Of a stretch of 20,550 nt of DNA, positions 6,479 to 16,692 are shown piece by piece; positions within the stretch are counted from its first letter, which is position 1, and each line of letters begins with the position of its first letter. Source of the DNA: Deltaproteobacteria bacterium (GTDB taxonomy: Bacteria; Chloroflexota; Dehalococcoidia; Dehalococcoidales; BS750m-G39); NCBI GenBank assembly GCA_013202445.1, contig JABMRW010000084.1, forward strand, positions 1-20,550, given 5' to 3'. Made by a program: the position numbers and the translations under genes. The notes under the pieces were generated by a model. It saw only the letters and a list, made by a program, of their open reading frames with translations, did no database searches and had not been told where the DNA came from.

Positions 6479-6679
6479 ATGGGGGCTTTACCGAAACAAA
6501 AATACGCCAAGGCGAGGCAGGGTAAGCGCCGGGCTCATCTCGGCCTGGTGATACCCTCCCTGGACTTATGTCCTCAGTGTCATAGTCCCAAGCTGTCTCA
6601 CCGTGCCTGTCCTACCTGCGGCAGCTATGCCGGCAGGGAGGTCATCGAGGTCAAAGGTCCTAAGAAACCGGCGGCATAA
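6479..6679 (+). CDS. rpmF: 50S ribosomal protein L32
   Basis: Small basic protein of the large ribosomal subunit, 66 residues. The N-terminus (LPKQKYAKARQGKRRAHLGL) is the usual L32 basic segment, and CPQC (31-34) with CPTC (44-47) form the zinc-ribbon version of the protein. The start lies 1 bp beyond the DUF177 stop, with AGGA inside the end of that gene as ribosome site. In many bacteria rpmF is followed by plsX-fabH-fabD; here fabD follows directly after 14 bp. Confidence 0.95.
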   Translation: MGALPKQKYAKARQGKRRAHLGLVIPSLDLCPQCHSPKLSHRACPTCGSYAGREVIEVKGPKKPAA

Positions 6680-6693
6680 CCGGGGGGAATGAC

Positions 6694-7632
6694 ATGACGG
6701 AAGCAATAAAAGCCGCCTATGTCTTCCCCGGGCAGGGCTCGCAGTCGGTAGGCATGGGTCTTGACCTGTACCAGAATTACGATGCGGCCAGGGCCGTCTT
6801 TGAACAGGCCGATAAGTCTCTGGGTTTCCCCCTGTCTAAACTGTGCTTCGAGGGCCCGGAGGACGAGCTTATCAAGACGGTCAACGCCCAGCCGGCGATA
6901 GTAACCGTCAGCTTCGCCTGCCTTGAGGCTGCCCGCAGCCTTAACGGGGCATTACCCCCGGCCGGCTTTGTCGCCGGTCACAGCCTGGGCGAATACACGG
7001 CGCTGGCGGCGGCGGGGGTGCTAGATTTCGCCACCACCGTCTACCTTGCCCGGGAGCGGGGACGGCTGATGCACCAGGCGGGACAGCTTAACCCCGGCGG
7101 CATGGCGGCCATTATCGGCCTTGACGAGGAACCCCTGGCCGAGGTCTGCCGGCAGACCGGCACCCGTATCGCCAATATCAACTGCCCCGGCCAGATAGTA
7201 ATCAGCGGGGCCAGGGATAATCTGGCTCAGGCTATGGAACTGGTCAAAGACCGGGGGGCCCACCGCACTATCCCCCTGCAGGTAAGCGGCGCCTTTCATA
7301 CCCCGCTGATGCAGCCGGCGGTTGACGGCATGGCCGAGGTTATGGCCACCCTTAGCTTTAGTGACCCAACCGTGCCTATCATTGGTAACACCACCGCCCG
7401 GCCCCTCACCACCGCCCAGGCGGTTAAAGAGGAGCTGTTAAATCAGCTGTGCAACTGCGTACAGTGGCAGCGTTCGGTGGAGTATATGGTAAATGACGGC
7501 GTATCTACATTTATTGAAATCGGGCCGGGCAGGGTGCTGGCCGGCCTTATCAAGCGGATAGACAGGGGTGTTAAAATCTTAAATATCGGCGATGCCGAGG
7601 CGGTCAAGAATATAGCGCAGGGGGTGAGGTAG
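6694..7632 (+). CDS. fabD: Malonyl-CoA:ACP transacylase
   Basis: Loads malonyl groups from CoA onto acyl carrier protein for fatty-acid elongation in the cytosol. The 312 residues carry VFPGQGSQ (10-17), the nucleophile loop GHSLGEYTAL (95-104, Ser97), the carboxylate-binding Arg in ERGRLM (R122), the catalytic His in GAFHTPLM (H202) and the closing GPGRVLAGL (277-285). Full length. ATG at 6694 follows a GGGGGGAA purine run. Its stop is 1 bp before fabG, and the substrate carrier gene acpP is in the same cluster. Confidence 0.96.
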   Translation: MTEAIKAAYVFPGQGSQSVGMGLDLYQNYDAARAVFEQADKSLGFPLSKLCFEGPEDELIKTVNAQPAIVTVSFACLEAARSLNGALPPAGFVAGHSLGEYTALAAAGVLDFATTVYLARERGRLMHQAGQLNPGGMAAIIGLDEEPLAEVCRQTGTRIANINCPGQIVISGARDNLAQAMELVKDRGAHRTIPLQVSGAFHTPLMQPAVDGMAEVMATLSFSDPTVPIIGNTTARPLTTAQAVKEELLNQLCNCVQWQRSVEYMVNDGVSTFIEIGPGRVLAGLIKRIDRGVKILNIGDAEAVKNIAQGVR

Positions 7633-7633
7633 A

Positions 7634-8368
7634 ATGAACCTTAACGATAAAGTAGCCATAGTCACCGGCGGCGGTCGGGGCATCGGTCGCGCCATCGCCC
7701 TCAAATTAGCTGAGGTGGGGGCAACGGTGGTGGTGTCCGATATCCTGGAGAAAGAGGCGGAGGCCGTAGCTGGAGAAATCAAAGCGGCGGGCGGGCAGAG
7801 CCTGGCCGTCATGGCTGATGTCAGCCTGGCAGCGGATGTCGCCCGGCTGGTGGAGGAAACTATAACTACCTGCGGCCGGATTGATATTTTAATCAATAAC
7901 GCCGGCATTGCCCGGGACCAGCTCCTGCTGCGGATGTCGGAAGAGGACTGGGATAAGGTGCTGGCGGTGGACTTGAAGAGCGTCTTCCTCTGCACCAAGG
8001 CCGTGTTGCGGCCGATGGTCAAGCAGCGCCGGGGCCGGATTATCAGCCTTTCCAGCATCGCCGGTATCACGGGCAACAAGGGGCAGGCCAACTACGCTTC
8101 GGCCAAGGCCGGCATTATCGGCTTTACCCGGACGGTGGCCAAGGAGGTCGGCTCCCACGGCGTCACCGTCAACGCCATCGCCCCCGGCTTTATTGAGACT
8201 GATATGACCGGGCAGATGAAAGAGGACTGGCGGCAGGAAATCAAAAGGCATATCCCCCTGGACCGCTTCGGAACCCCCCGGGATGTGGCCGAGGCGGTTG
8301 CCTTTCTCGCCTCCGATGAGGCGGGCTATATCACCGGTCAGGTTCTGGGTGTGGACGGAGGCATGTAA
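7634..8368 (+). CDS. fabG: 3-oxoacyl-[acyl-carrier-protein] reductase
   Basis: NADPH-dependent reduction of beta-ketoacyl-ACP, the first reductive step of fatty-acid elongation. A short-chain dehydrogenase fold of 244 residues: cofactor loop TGGGRGIG (11-18), NNAG (88-91), catalytic Ser141, Tyr154 and Lys158 (NYASAK), and the C-terminal GQVLGVDGGM. ATG 7634 lies 1 bp after the fabD stop; its ribosome site GGGGGTGAGGT is inside the fabD end and is the same sequence that precedes proA. Short-chain dehydrogenases can be misassigned, but full length and the fab context support FabG. Confidence 0.95.
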   Translation: MNLNDKVAIVTGGGRGIGRAIALKLAEVGATVVVSDILEKEAEAVAGEIKAAGGQSLAVMADVSLAADVARLVEETITTCGRIDILINNAGIARDQLLLRMSEEDWDKVLAVDLKSVFLCTKAVLRPMVKQRRGRIISLSSIAGITGNKGQANYASAKAGIIGFTRTVAKEVGSHGVTVNAIAPGFIETDMTGQMKEDWRQEIKRHIPLDRFGTPRDVAEAVAFLASDEAGYITGQVLGVDGGM

Positions 8369-8378
8369 GGCCTTATTG

Positions 8379-8406
8379 TTGCATGACCGGGACAAAATGC
8401 TATAAT
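8379..8406 (+). promoter_or_regulatory. Candidate promoter for nusB-acpP
   Basis: TTGCAT (8379-8384), 16-nt spacer, extended -10 TGCTATAAT (8398-8406). It sits in the 64-bp gap between fabG and nusB, so nusB and acpP can be expressed independently of the upstream cluster. Confidence 0.6.
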
Positions 8407-8432
8407 GACAGGTTAAATTTGGCGGGTAAGCG

Positions 8433-8843
8433 ATGGGAGTACGGCGCAAAGCCAGGGCGATAGCCCTTCAGGTATTATACGAGTTCGATTCGGCCGGCCA
8501 CGATGTGGAAGCGGCTTTAGCCTATATTCTGGATGAAGCCGGGCTGTCCGGTGAGGACGCCGCCTTTACCCGGGGGCTGGTCAACGGCGTTATCCGTAAC
8601 CGGGAGCAGATAGATAAGCATATCAGGAAGTTCGCCCCGGCCTGGCCGCTGGAGCAGATACCCGTCGTCGACCGCAATATCTTAAGACTTGCAATATTTG
8701 AGGTTTTACTTGATAATAATGTCCCAGTGAAGGTCGCCATCAATGAGGCGGTCGAATTAGCCAAGAAGTTTGGTAGTGATAGTTCGTCAAGGTTTGTTAA
8801 CGGGGTTTTGGGCTCGGTTAGCGCCCTTGCCGTTAGAAAGTAG
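8433..8843 (+). CDS. nusB: Transcription antitermination factor NusB
   Basis: RNA-binding factor that, with NusE/S10, binds boxA RNA in rRNA antitermination. The 136 residues match the all-helical family: N-terminal RRKARAIALQVLYEFD (4-19), central VDRNILRLAIFEVLL, and the C-terminal signature INEAVELAKKFGSDSSSRFV. ATG 8433 has only a weak GGCGGG ribosome site. It stands between fabG and acpP, an unusual position, behind its own promoter, and its TAG stop overlaps the first bases of the acpP ribosome site. Confidence 0.95.
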   Translation: MGVRRKARAIALQVLYEFDSAGHDVEAALAYILDEAGLSGEDAAFTRGLVNGVIRNREQIDKHIRKFAPAWPLEQIPVVDRNILRLAIFEVLLDNNVPVKVAINEAVELAKKFGSDSSSRFVNGVLGSVSALAVRK

Positions 8844-8854
8844 GGAGGTAAAAG

Positions 8855-9112
8855 ATGCCCACAGTCTTTGATAGGATAAAGAAGATAGTTGTTGATCAAC
8901 TAGGTGTTGAGGAAAAGGAGGTCGTGCCCACGGCCAGTTTCGTTGACGATTTGGGCGCCGATTCTCTGGATCTGGTTGAGCTGATAATGTCCCTGGAAGA
9001 GGAGTTCGGCAAGCCCGACCAGAAGGTAGAGATACCGGACGAGGACGCCGAAAAGATAGTAACCGTCCAGGATGCCATTGATTACTTAAGGGACCACGGT
9101 ATCAAGGACTGA
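8855..9112 (+). CDS. acpP: Acyl carrier protein
   Basis: Small acidic carrier that holds growing acyl chains on a 4'-phosphopantetheine arm. The 85 residues contain the attachment motif [12 protein letters not shown] with Ser37. Helix II and the IPDEDAEKI segment are standard, but [15 protein letters not shown] has about five more residues between helix II and that segment than the E. coli protein. GGGAGG (8843-8848) is a strong ribosome site. A terminator at 9167-9188 ends the unit. Products of fabD and fabG in the same cluster act on this carrier, and PlsY/PlsX chemistry also draws acyl groups from it. Confidence 0.96.
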   Translation: MPTVFDRIKKIVVDQLGVEEKEVVPTASFVDDLGADSLDLVELIMSLEEEFGKPDQKVEIPDEDAEKIVTVQDAIDYLRDHGIKD

Positions 9113-9166
9113 TAACTAAATAAGTTAAAGACCTGCCCACGGGTAGTTTAAATCTTTAGCCTTTAC

Positions 9167-9188
9167 GGGGTGTCCCCACCCCTTTTTT
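9167..9188 (+). terminator. Intrinsic terminator after acpP
   Basis: GGGGTG (9167-9172) pairs with CACCCC (9177-9182) around a TCCC loop and is followed directly by six T (9183-9188). It lies 55 bp after the acpP stop. Confidence 0.8.
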
Positions 9189-9214
9189 ATATCTATTCCC
9201 GCCCACCGCCCTTT
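9187..9214 (-). repeat. Degraded C-rich repeat after acpP
   Basis: TTATATCTATTCCC followed by GCCCACCGCCCTT is nearly identical to 18149-18175 (two transitions over about 27 bases). On the minus strand it reads GGGCGGTGGGCGGG, a G-rich motif related to the quadruplex repeats but with one tract shortened to two G. The similarity begins just upstream in both loci with a small GGGG/CCCC hairpin. Confidence 0.6.
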
Positions 9215-9253
9215 AGGTAAGCGGGCTAAAGCCCTTTATGCCCTCTATATAGC

Positions 9254-9853
9254 CTATTTTTCCTCTATAACTATCCGCTTTATTACGTCGCCGTTCTTCA
9301 TTTGCAGCAGTACATCCATCCCCTCTGTCAGCTGGCCGAACACCGAATGGTGCCCGTCGAGGTGGGGCTGCGGGGCATAGCAGATAAAGAACTGGCTGCC
9401 GTTGGTGTCGGCGCCGGCGTTGGCCATGGAGAGGGCGCCGGCGACATGGGCGTGGTTGGTGAACTCATCGGCAAATTTGTAGCCGGGGCCGCCGGCTCCG
9501 GTTCCGGTGGGGTCGCCTCCCTGGGCCATGAAGTCGGCGATAACGCGGTGGAAGGTGGTGTCGTCATAGAAGCCCTCGCGGGCCAGGAAGACGAAGTTGT
9601 TGACGGTTACCGGCACGTCGCTGGCAAAGAGCTCCAGCACCAGGTTGCCTTTTTCGGTCTCGATGGTGGCGGTGTAGCTTTTACTGGCGTCAATCTGCAT
9701 CTCCGGCGGGGATGAGTAGCTTTTGGGCTTTGGGGTTTCTCCGGGTGTTTCCGCTGGGGTTTCACTGGGTTCTCCACCGGGGCAGGCCGCCAGTGGGAGC
9801 AGTACCCCAATCAGCAGTATGCTGGCTATATGGGATAGTTTTTTGAGTTTCAT
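9254..9853 (-). CDS. Lipoprotein peptidyl-prolyl cis-trans isomerase, cyclophilin type
   Basis: Cyclophilin that catalyses proline isomerisation, probably anchored outside the cytoplasmic membrane. The 199 residues start with a lipoprotein signal (basic MKLKK, hydrophobic 8-21, lipobox LAAC with Cys24), then a Pro/Glu/Thr-rich linker (about 27-50), then the cyclophilin domain: FHRVIADFMAQGGDP (101-115), with R103 as the catalytic Arg, MANAG (143-147), GSQFFI (152-157) and HLDGHHSVFG (164-173). The human Trp121 position is His164. ATG 9851-9853 has AAGGAGA upstream at a rather long spacing. It is separated from DUF4238 by repeat R2 and appears to be a single-gene unit. Confidence 0.92.
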   Translation of the reverse strand: MKLKKLSHIASILLIGVLLPLAACPGGEPSETPAETPGETPKPKSYSSPPEMQIDASKSYTATIETEKGNLVLELFASDVPVTVNNFVFLAREGFYDDTTFHRVIADFMAQGGDPTGTGAGGPGYKFADEFTNHAHVAGALSMANAGADTNGSQFFICYAPQPHLDGHHSVFGQLTEGMDVLLQMKNGDVIKRIVIEEK

Positions 9854-9956
9854 TAGTCCGTTTTCTCCTTGGTGTAATTCTTTTCTCTATATAGGGTAAC
9901 GAATTTGAGGCTATTTTTCAACTCTGCCCCTTTTCCCCCCTAATTATTTATTTAAG

Positions 9957-10038
9957 GTAACCCTCCCCCTTTATCCCCCTCCCTTGGAAAGGGAGGGGGA
10001 AATTAATTAATAAAAAGAGGGGCTTTAAGCCCCTCTTA
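9957..10038 (+). repeat. Two-hairpin dispersed repeat, copy R2
   Basis: Begins TAACCCTCCCCCTTTAT. Hairpin 1 pairs CCCCCTCCCTT (9975-9985) with AAGGGAGGGGG (9989-9999), a different inner stem from R1 but fully paired. A/T-rich core AATTAATTAATAAA. Hairpin 2 pairs AAGAGGGGC (10015-10023) with GCCCCTCTT (10029-10037). The right end contains the stop codon of the DUF4238 gene. Confidence 0.85.
10009..10038 (-). terminator. Terminator of the DUF4238 gene, formed by hairpin 2 of R2
   Basis: On the minus strand the 9-bp GC-rich stem GCCCCTCTT/AAGAGGGGC (with a TTAAA loop) is followed by TTTA and further A/T sequence. The TAA stop (10038-10036) is inside the stem, so the repeat both ends the reading frame and terminates the transcript. 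Confidence 0.7.
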
Positions 10039-10935
10039 GACTGCCTTGTGAAGCCAGTTTTCAGCAGGTGGGTACTTCTCTGGGCTATAAACAGCATATT
10101 TTGCAGAAGCAACAGTTCTTGCGTTTAGATACTCTACCTCTTTAATAGTGGCTTGTTTATATGCCCATGTATCTGATGGGTAAAGATAACTTAAAATCAA
10201 GTAACGCTTAGGACTTAAAGGTAATGTTCCAAACGCATTGTTATTTCCCCACCCTGCATATAACCTTGAACCATCGCGATTAGTTAAATAAACAGGGCGG
10301 TCTGAAGTAATGAAAAATGTTCCTGTTGGAGCATCAATAATAAACCAACTCATCTTAGCAATCACTGGTGCTAGGTCAGTAATTATGCTCATGTTTTCTT
10401 TCATCATTGCTTTCCCTGCCTTACTCTTCTCACGCATGGACTCCAATTCTTTCTTCCATTCGTCTGCTGTCCATGTGAATGAATCTGACTCGCCTGTTTC
10501 ATATTTAATCAGCGGCTGGTCTTTCTCAACTTTTATTTCCGCTTTCTCTAAGAGTTTCTTGGTCTTGTAGTCTATTTGTTCCAGACCAGATAGGAACGCT
10601 TTTCCAGTCTCCTCTATAGTTGGGGGCACTCTTAGATACAAGTTTGTAATCAAAAACGAAAGTAACTGCTTCTTCCCATACGTCAGCCCATCTTCTGACG
10701 CTAATAATTCTTGGAGAATAGGGGCAGTGTATCCTTCAATGTAAGTATTAATACTGTCGAGCGGATAATCTTTCTCATTCATATTTTGAGAATAATAGAA
10801 TTCTTTTACCGCTGTGCTTCTTGCACTCTGAACTCGCTTTGGTTTTGGTGAACCAAGATTATAGACCCAGCCTGGGTTGATAAATCGGTTCAGGTAAAAA
10901 TATGGAGTTGTGTGCTGATTTTTACCTATTTTCAT
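10036..10935 (-). CDS. DUF4238 domain protein, probably acquired
   Basis: The 299 residues resemble the DUF4238 family: N-terminal NQHTTPYFYLNRF (6-18), FFITSDRPVYL (207-217) and PLSPKRYLILS (239-249). No catalytic function is established for this family. No signal peptide or membrane segment is seen; residues 110-185 are charged and helical. The gene is clearly AT-richer than its neighbours: the line 10081-10140 has 24 G+C of 60, against 42 of 60 at 12061-12120 in mfd. It has its own promoter and terminator, sits between two conserved genes, and its stop lies in a repeat. Together these suggest insertion of a single cargo gene. ATG 10933-10935 is preceded by AAGAGG, 8 bases away. Confidence 0.75.
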   Translation of the reverse strand: MKIGKNQHTTPYFYLNRFINPGWVYNLGSPKPKRVQSARSTAVKEFYYSQNMNEKDYPLDSINTYIEGYTAPILQELLASEDGLTYGKKQLLSFLITNLYLRVPPTIEETGKAFLSGLEQIDYKTKKLLEKAEIKVEKDQPLIKYETGESDSFTWTADEWKKELESMREKSKAGKAMMKENMSIITDLAPVIAKMSWFIIDAPTGTFFITSDRPVYLTNRDGSRLYAGWGNNNAFGTLPLSPKRYLILSYLYPSDTWAYKQATIKEVEYLNARTVASAKYAVYSPEKYPPAENWLHKAV

Positions 10936-10955
10936 ACTTATAGCCTCTTGTCCCC

Positions 10956-10984
10956 ATTATACCACCCCTTTACATAACTCTAAA
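10956..10984 (-). promoter_or_regulatory. Promoter of the DUF4238 gene
   Basis: On the minus strand: TTTAGA, 17-nt spacer, extended -10 TGGTATAAT (TATAAT at 10961-10956). The -35 is weak but the extended -10 is perfect. Confidence 0.6.
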
Positions 10985-11069
10985 AACAATTCCCCGTAGC
11001 TACCCAGCTTCGGATTGTTTCCGGTAAAAAAATAGTGTCTACGTTCAAATTTTATTCAGTGCTGGTCTA

Positions 11070-14366
<3,297 letters not shown>

Positions 14367-14389
14367 CTTAATTCTCCCCAAATGCCTCT

Positions 14390-14415
14390 AGGGCTAGCCG
14401 GTACGGCCTAGCCCT
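14390..14415 (-). promoter_or_regulatory. Inverted repeat in the mfd leader
   Basis: AGGGCTAG (14390-14397) pairs with CTAGCCCT (14408-14415); the inner bases CCG/CGG can extend the stem past one bulged C. It lies in the predicted mfd 5' leader, a few bases before the TTG at 14381, and could mask the AGAGG site or act as a leader control element. A function is only inferred. Confidence 0.45.
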
Positions 14416-14460
14416 GCAAAACCCAGAAAAATCTCCGATTTTCCCGGGGACCCTGTAAAA

Positions 14461-14489
14461 ATTCTAGCACAGCAGAAGATACGGGGCAA
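14461..14489 (-). promoter_or_regulatory. Promoter of mfd
   Basis: On the minus strand: TTGCCC (14489-14484), 17-nt spacer, extended -10 TGCTAGAAT (TAGAAT at 14466-14461). Confidence 0.6.
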
Positions 14490-14510
14490 TTAATTGGTTT
14501 TTATTTTTAT

Positions 14511-14594
14511 CAACCTCACCCCCTTAATCCCCCTCTCCAATCTTGGAGAGGGGGAATTTTTTTCTAAGAAGAGGGGGCGAAGCCCCCTCTTAAA
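14511..14594 (+). repeat. Two-hairpin dispersed repeat, copy R3
   Basis: CAACCTCACCCCCTTAAT start. Hairpin 1 CCCCCTCTCCAA (14529-14540) with TTGGAGAGGGGG (14543-14554), then AATTTTTTT. Hairpin 2 AAGAGGGGGC (14569-14578) with GCCCCCTCTT (14582-14591), loop GAA. It differs from R1 in hairpin 2 on both arms, so pairing is kept. It lies between two divergent promoters, where no gene end needs a terminator. Confidence 0.88.
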
Positions 14595-14650
14595 CACCCC
14601 TGATTAGTCGCTCCCCTTTCTTCCCCTATCCCCCCTAAAAAGAAATTGAT

Positions 14651-14683
14651 AGAAGTATTACTTCTGTAGGGCGGGTGGGCGGG
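14651..14683 (+). repeat. Stem plus G-quadruplex motif, copy G3
   Basis: Stem AGAAGT/ACTTCT (14651-14656, 14660-14665) followed by GTA and GGGCGGGTGGGCGGG (14669-14683), four G3 tracts with single-base loops. The stem has one base pair changed on both sides relative to G1 and G2 (AGAGGT/ACCTCT). It lies 66 bp upstream of the plsY -35 box. Confidence 0.78.
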
Positions 14684-14749
14684 AAACTAAACACATGTAA
14701 AACAGAGGCAGAGGGGGTAAAAACCCCGGCTTTTATAGTATTTTACCCC

Positions 14750-14776
14750 TTGACGGCGGCGCGGTTATGGTATAAA
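14750..14776 (+). promoter_or_regulatory. Candidate promoter of plsY
   Basis: TTGACG (14750-14755) and extended -10 TGGTATAAA (14768-14776). The spacer is short at 15 nt; the extended -10 may compensate. Confidence 0.55.
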
Positions 14777-14821
14777 TTAATGACCTAGCGGTACTAGGCA
14801 AAATCACCTGGCAGAATCGGT

Positions 14822-15442
14822 ATGGTTGAATATTATCAAGTGTTACTGGTAGTCGTGGCCGCCTTCTGGCTGGGTGCCTGTCCCTTTTCGGTGTGGGTGG
14901 GACATAAGTTCCTTGGCAAAGAGGTAAGGGACTATGGGGACGGCAACCCCGGCGCCGCCAATGTTATGCGGGCCGGAGGGCGCAAGTCATTCGGTCTGGC
15001 CATGTTTCTGGACATGGCCAAGGGCGTACCCTTCGTCTACCTGGCTCATGCCTTCTGGGGATTTCCCGATATGGTGGTGGTGGTGGTGGGCTTGAGTGCC
15101 ATAATGGGGCACGCCTTTTCCCCCTTCCTTGGCTTTAAGGGCGGCAAATCTATAGCCGTTACCGGCGGCGTCCTCCTGGCGCTGCCCCATCCGGGGATAC
15201 TATTTTCCTTTATCGTCTTTCTGTTAATAGCCTTTATTTTCATAGAAAAAGATGCCTGGATAGTGATTGCCGGTGCCACCGGCGCACTGGCTTACCTGGT
15301 GGTTACCAGAGGAAACTCTTGGGAATCACTGTTTATGCTGGGCGTGCTGGTGATACTGGCGGTAAAGCATTTTAATGACCTTAAAACTGTTCCAACGCGC
15401 AGGGTCAGGATTCTGGCTTGGCTGCAATCCCGTAGACGGTAG
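14822..15442 (+). CDS. plsY: Acyl-phosphate:glycerol-3-phosphate acyltransferase
   Basis: Multi-spanning membrane enzyme that transfers an acyl group from acyl-phosphate (made by PlsX) to glycerol-3-phosphate, giving lysophosphatidic acid, the substrate of PlsC. The 206 residues show the three family motifs: GACPFSVWVG (18-27), the glycine/asparagine loop DGNPGAANVMRAGG (40-53) with the DMAKG segment (64-68), and GHAFSPFLGFKGGKSIA (96-112), where Ser replaces the usual Gly after GGK. Several hydrophobic helices are spread along the chain. ATG 14822 lacks a clear ribosome site. A glycosyltransferase gene follows after 20 bp. plsX is not in the window. Confidence 0.92.
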   Translation: MVEYYQVLLVVVAAFWLGACPFSVWVGHKFLGKEVRDYGDGNPGAANVMRAGGRKSFGLAMFLDMAKGVPFVYLAHAFWGFPDMVVVVVGLSAIMGHAFSPFLGFKGGKSIAVTGGVLLALPHPGILFSFIVFLLIAFIFIEKDAWIVIAGATGALAYLVVTRGNSWESLFMLGVLVILAVKHFNDLKTVPTRRVRILAWLQSRRR

Positions 15443-15462
15443 GCCGTAGAAATAGGTAGAGT

Positions 15463-16605
15463 ATGCTGTATCATTTGATAATAGCTGGCGGGCTGGTTCT
15501 CTTCATGCTCAATCTCTTCTTGAATCTCCGCGTTTTGAAGAGGCCGCGCGCTGACAGCCGCCCGCCGGAGCCGGCGCCTCTAATCTCTGTACTCATCCCG
15601 GCCAGGGACGAAGAGGCCAATATAGAGACCTGCTTAAAGTCTTTGCAGGAGCAGGACTACCCCAATTTTGAGATTTTAGTTTTAGATGACCACTCCTCGG
15701 ATAATACGGCTGCAATCGTAGAGCGGCTCGCCGCCCGGGACAGCCGTGTCCGCCTCTTTAAGTCCGAGCCCCTCCCCGAAGACTGGGCGGGCAAGCCCTT
15801 TGCCTGCTATCAGCTTGCCCGTAAGGCTAAAGGCTCCTGGCTTTTGTTCGTTGACGCCGATACCGTACACGCTCCCCACATGCTGCGCAGCGTGCTGGAC
15901 ATAGCTGTAAAGTCCAGGGCCGGCCTGCTTTCCGGCTTCCCGCGCCAGCTGGCCAGCTCCCTGCCCCAGAAGATAGCCATACCGGTGTTATACTTCGTCA
16001 TCATGAGCTGGCTGCCCATCTGGTGGCTGCACCGCTCGCGCAAGCCCAGGCCCTCGCTGGCTATCGGGCAGTTCCTTCTCTTCCCCCGTGAGAACTACTG
16101 GAAGATTGGCGGGCACCAGGCGGTAAAGTCCAGGATAATTGAAGACGTCTGGCTGGGCGTTGAGATAAACCGCCACGGCAGCCGGCACATCGCCATTGAC
16201 CTGTCGCCGGTGGTGTCCTGCAATATGTACCGGGACGTGGGGGCGATGTGGGAGGGCTTTATCAAGTGGATGTATTCGGTGGCGGCGCTGTCCCGGCTCG
16301 GCCTGGCCATGTTGCTTATTGCCGCCTACGTATTTTACCTGGCCCCGTTCTACTGGCTGTGGCGGGAACTGTTCGTGGGGCCCACCGGCTGGGGGCCAAT
16401 TATCATCTTTCAGGTGGTGATGATATTCGGCCTGCGCTGGCTGGTGGACAGCCGTTTCAAAGAGCCGGTCGTCTCGGCCTTCCTCCACCCTCTCGGCTTC
16501 TCCTTCCTTGTTTTGACCGTCCTCTATGCCGGCTCAAGGCAGGTAGTCGGGGCTGGTGTTCGCTGGAAGAACCGCCTTTACAGTAAGGAATCGGCGGTAG
16601 AGTAG
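15463..16605 (+). CDS. Membrane glycosyltransferase, family 2 (CrtQ/HpnB-like)
   Basis: GT-A fold glycosyltransferase facing the cytoplasm and anchored in the membrane, 380 residues. Seen: N-terminal membrane helix (about 4-22), SVLIPARDEEANIE (42-55), LDDHSSDNT (74-82), the metal-binding DADT (131-134), the acid pair IIEDVWLG (225-232) and GFIKWM (265-270) in place of the common QxxRW, then three or four further membrane helices. This layout resembles enzymes acting on lipid acceptors, such as carotenoid CrtQ or hopanoid-associated HpnB. Neither a carotenoid nor a hopanoid gene is nearby, so the acceptor is unknown. It forms an operon with plsY (20-bp gap), which suggests a glycolipid role (inference). 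Confidence 0.82.
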   Translation: MLYHLIIAGGLVLFMLNLFLNLRVLKRPRADSRPPEPAPLISVLIPARDEEANIETCLKSLQEQDYPNFEILVLDDHSSDNTAAIVERLAARDSRVRLFKSEPLPEDWAGKPFACYQLARKAKGSWLLFVDADTVHAPHMLRSVLDIAVKSRAGLLSGFPRQLASSLPQKIAIPVLYFVIMSWLPIWWLHRSRKPRPSLAIGQFLLFPRENYWKIGGHQAVKSRIIEDVWLGVEINRHGSRHIAIDLSPVVSCNMYRDVGAMWEGFIKWMYSVAALSRLGLAMLLIAAYVFYLAPFYWLWRELFVGPTGWGPIIIFQVVMIFGLRWLVDSRFKEPVVSAFLHPLGFSFLVLTVLYAGSRQVVGAGVRWKNRLYSKESAVE

Positions 16606-16636
16606 GGGTTTTAAGCCGCCTCTTTATCGCCTTGCC

Positions 16637-16665
16637 TTGTCCAACCCAACTTCGCTTGCTATAAT
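16637..16665 (+). promoter_or_regulatory. Promoter of proB
   Basis: TTGTCC (16637-16642), 17-nt spacer, extended -10 TGCTATAAT (16657-16665). It leaves a leader of only about 20 nt before the ATG. Confidence 0.65.
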
Positions 16666-16692
16666 GTAGCCAGTTTACTTAAGATAAACGTT

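Larger units (their letters stand above)
14367..14821. other. Gene-free divergent region between mfd and plsY
   Basis: No coding frame is credible. From left to right: an inverted repeat in the mfd leader, the mfd promoter, two-hairpin repeat R3, a C-rich stretch, stem-plus-quadruplex motif G3, and the plsY promoter. The arrangement R3 then G3 parallels R1 then G1/G2 before plsC. Confidence 0.75.

Noticed and set aside
9222..9237. Terminator for the cyclophilin gene (GGGC TAAA GCCC)
   Set aside because: Only a 4-bp stem and no T run on the minus strand; too weak to call.
15072..15089. TGG microsatellite (six units)
   Set aside because: It is in frame within plsY and encodes a valine run in a membrane helix; ordinary for the protein.
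15988..16488. 166-residue minus-strand frame opposite the glycosyltransferase
   Set aside because: His/Pro-rich low-complexity translation typical of an antisense frame; the plus-strand gene is clear.
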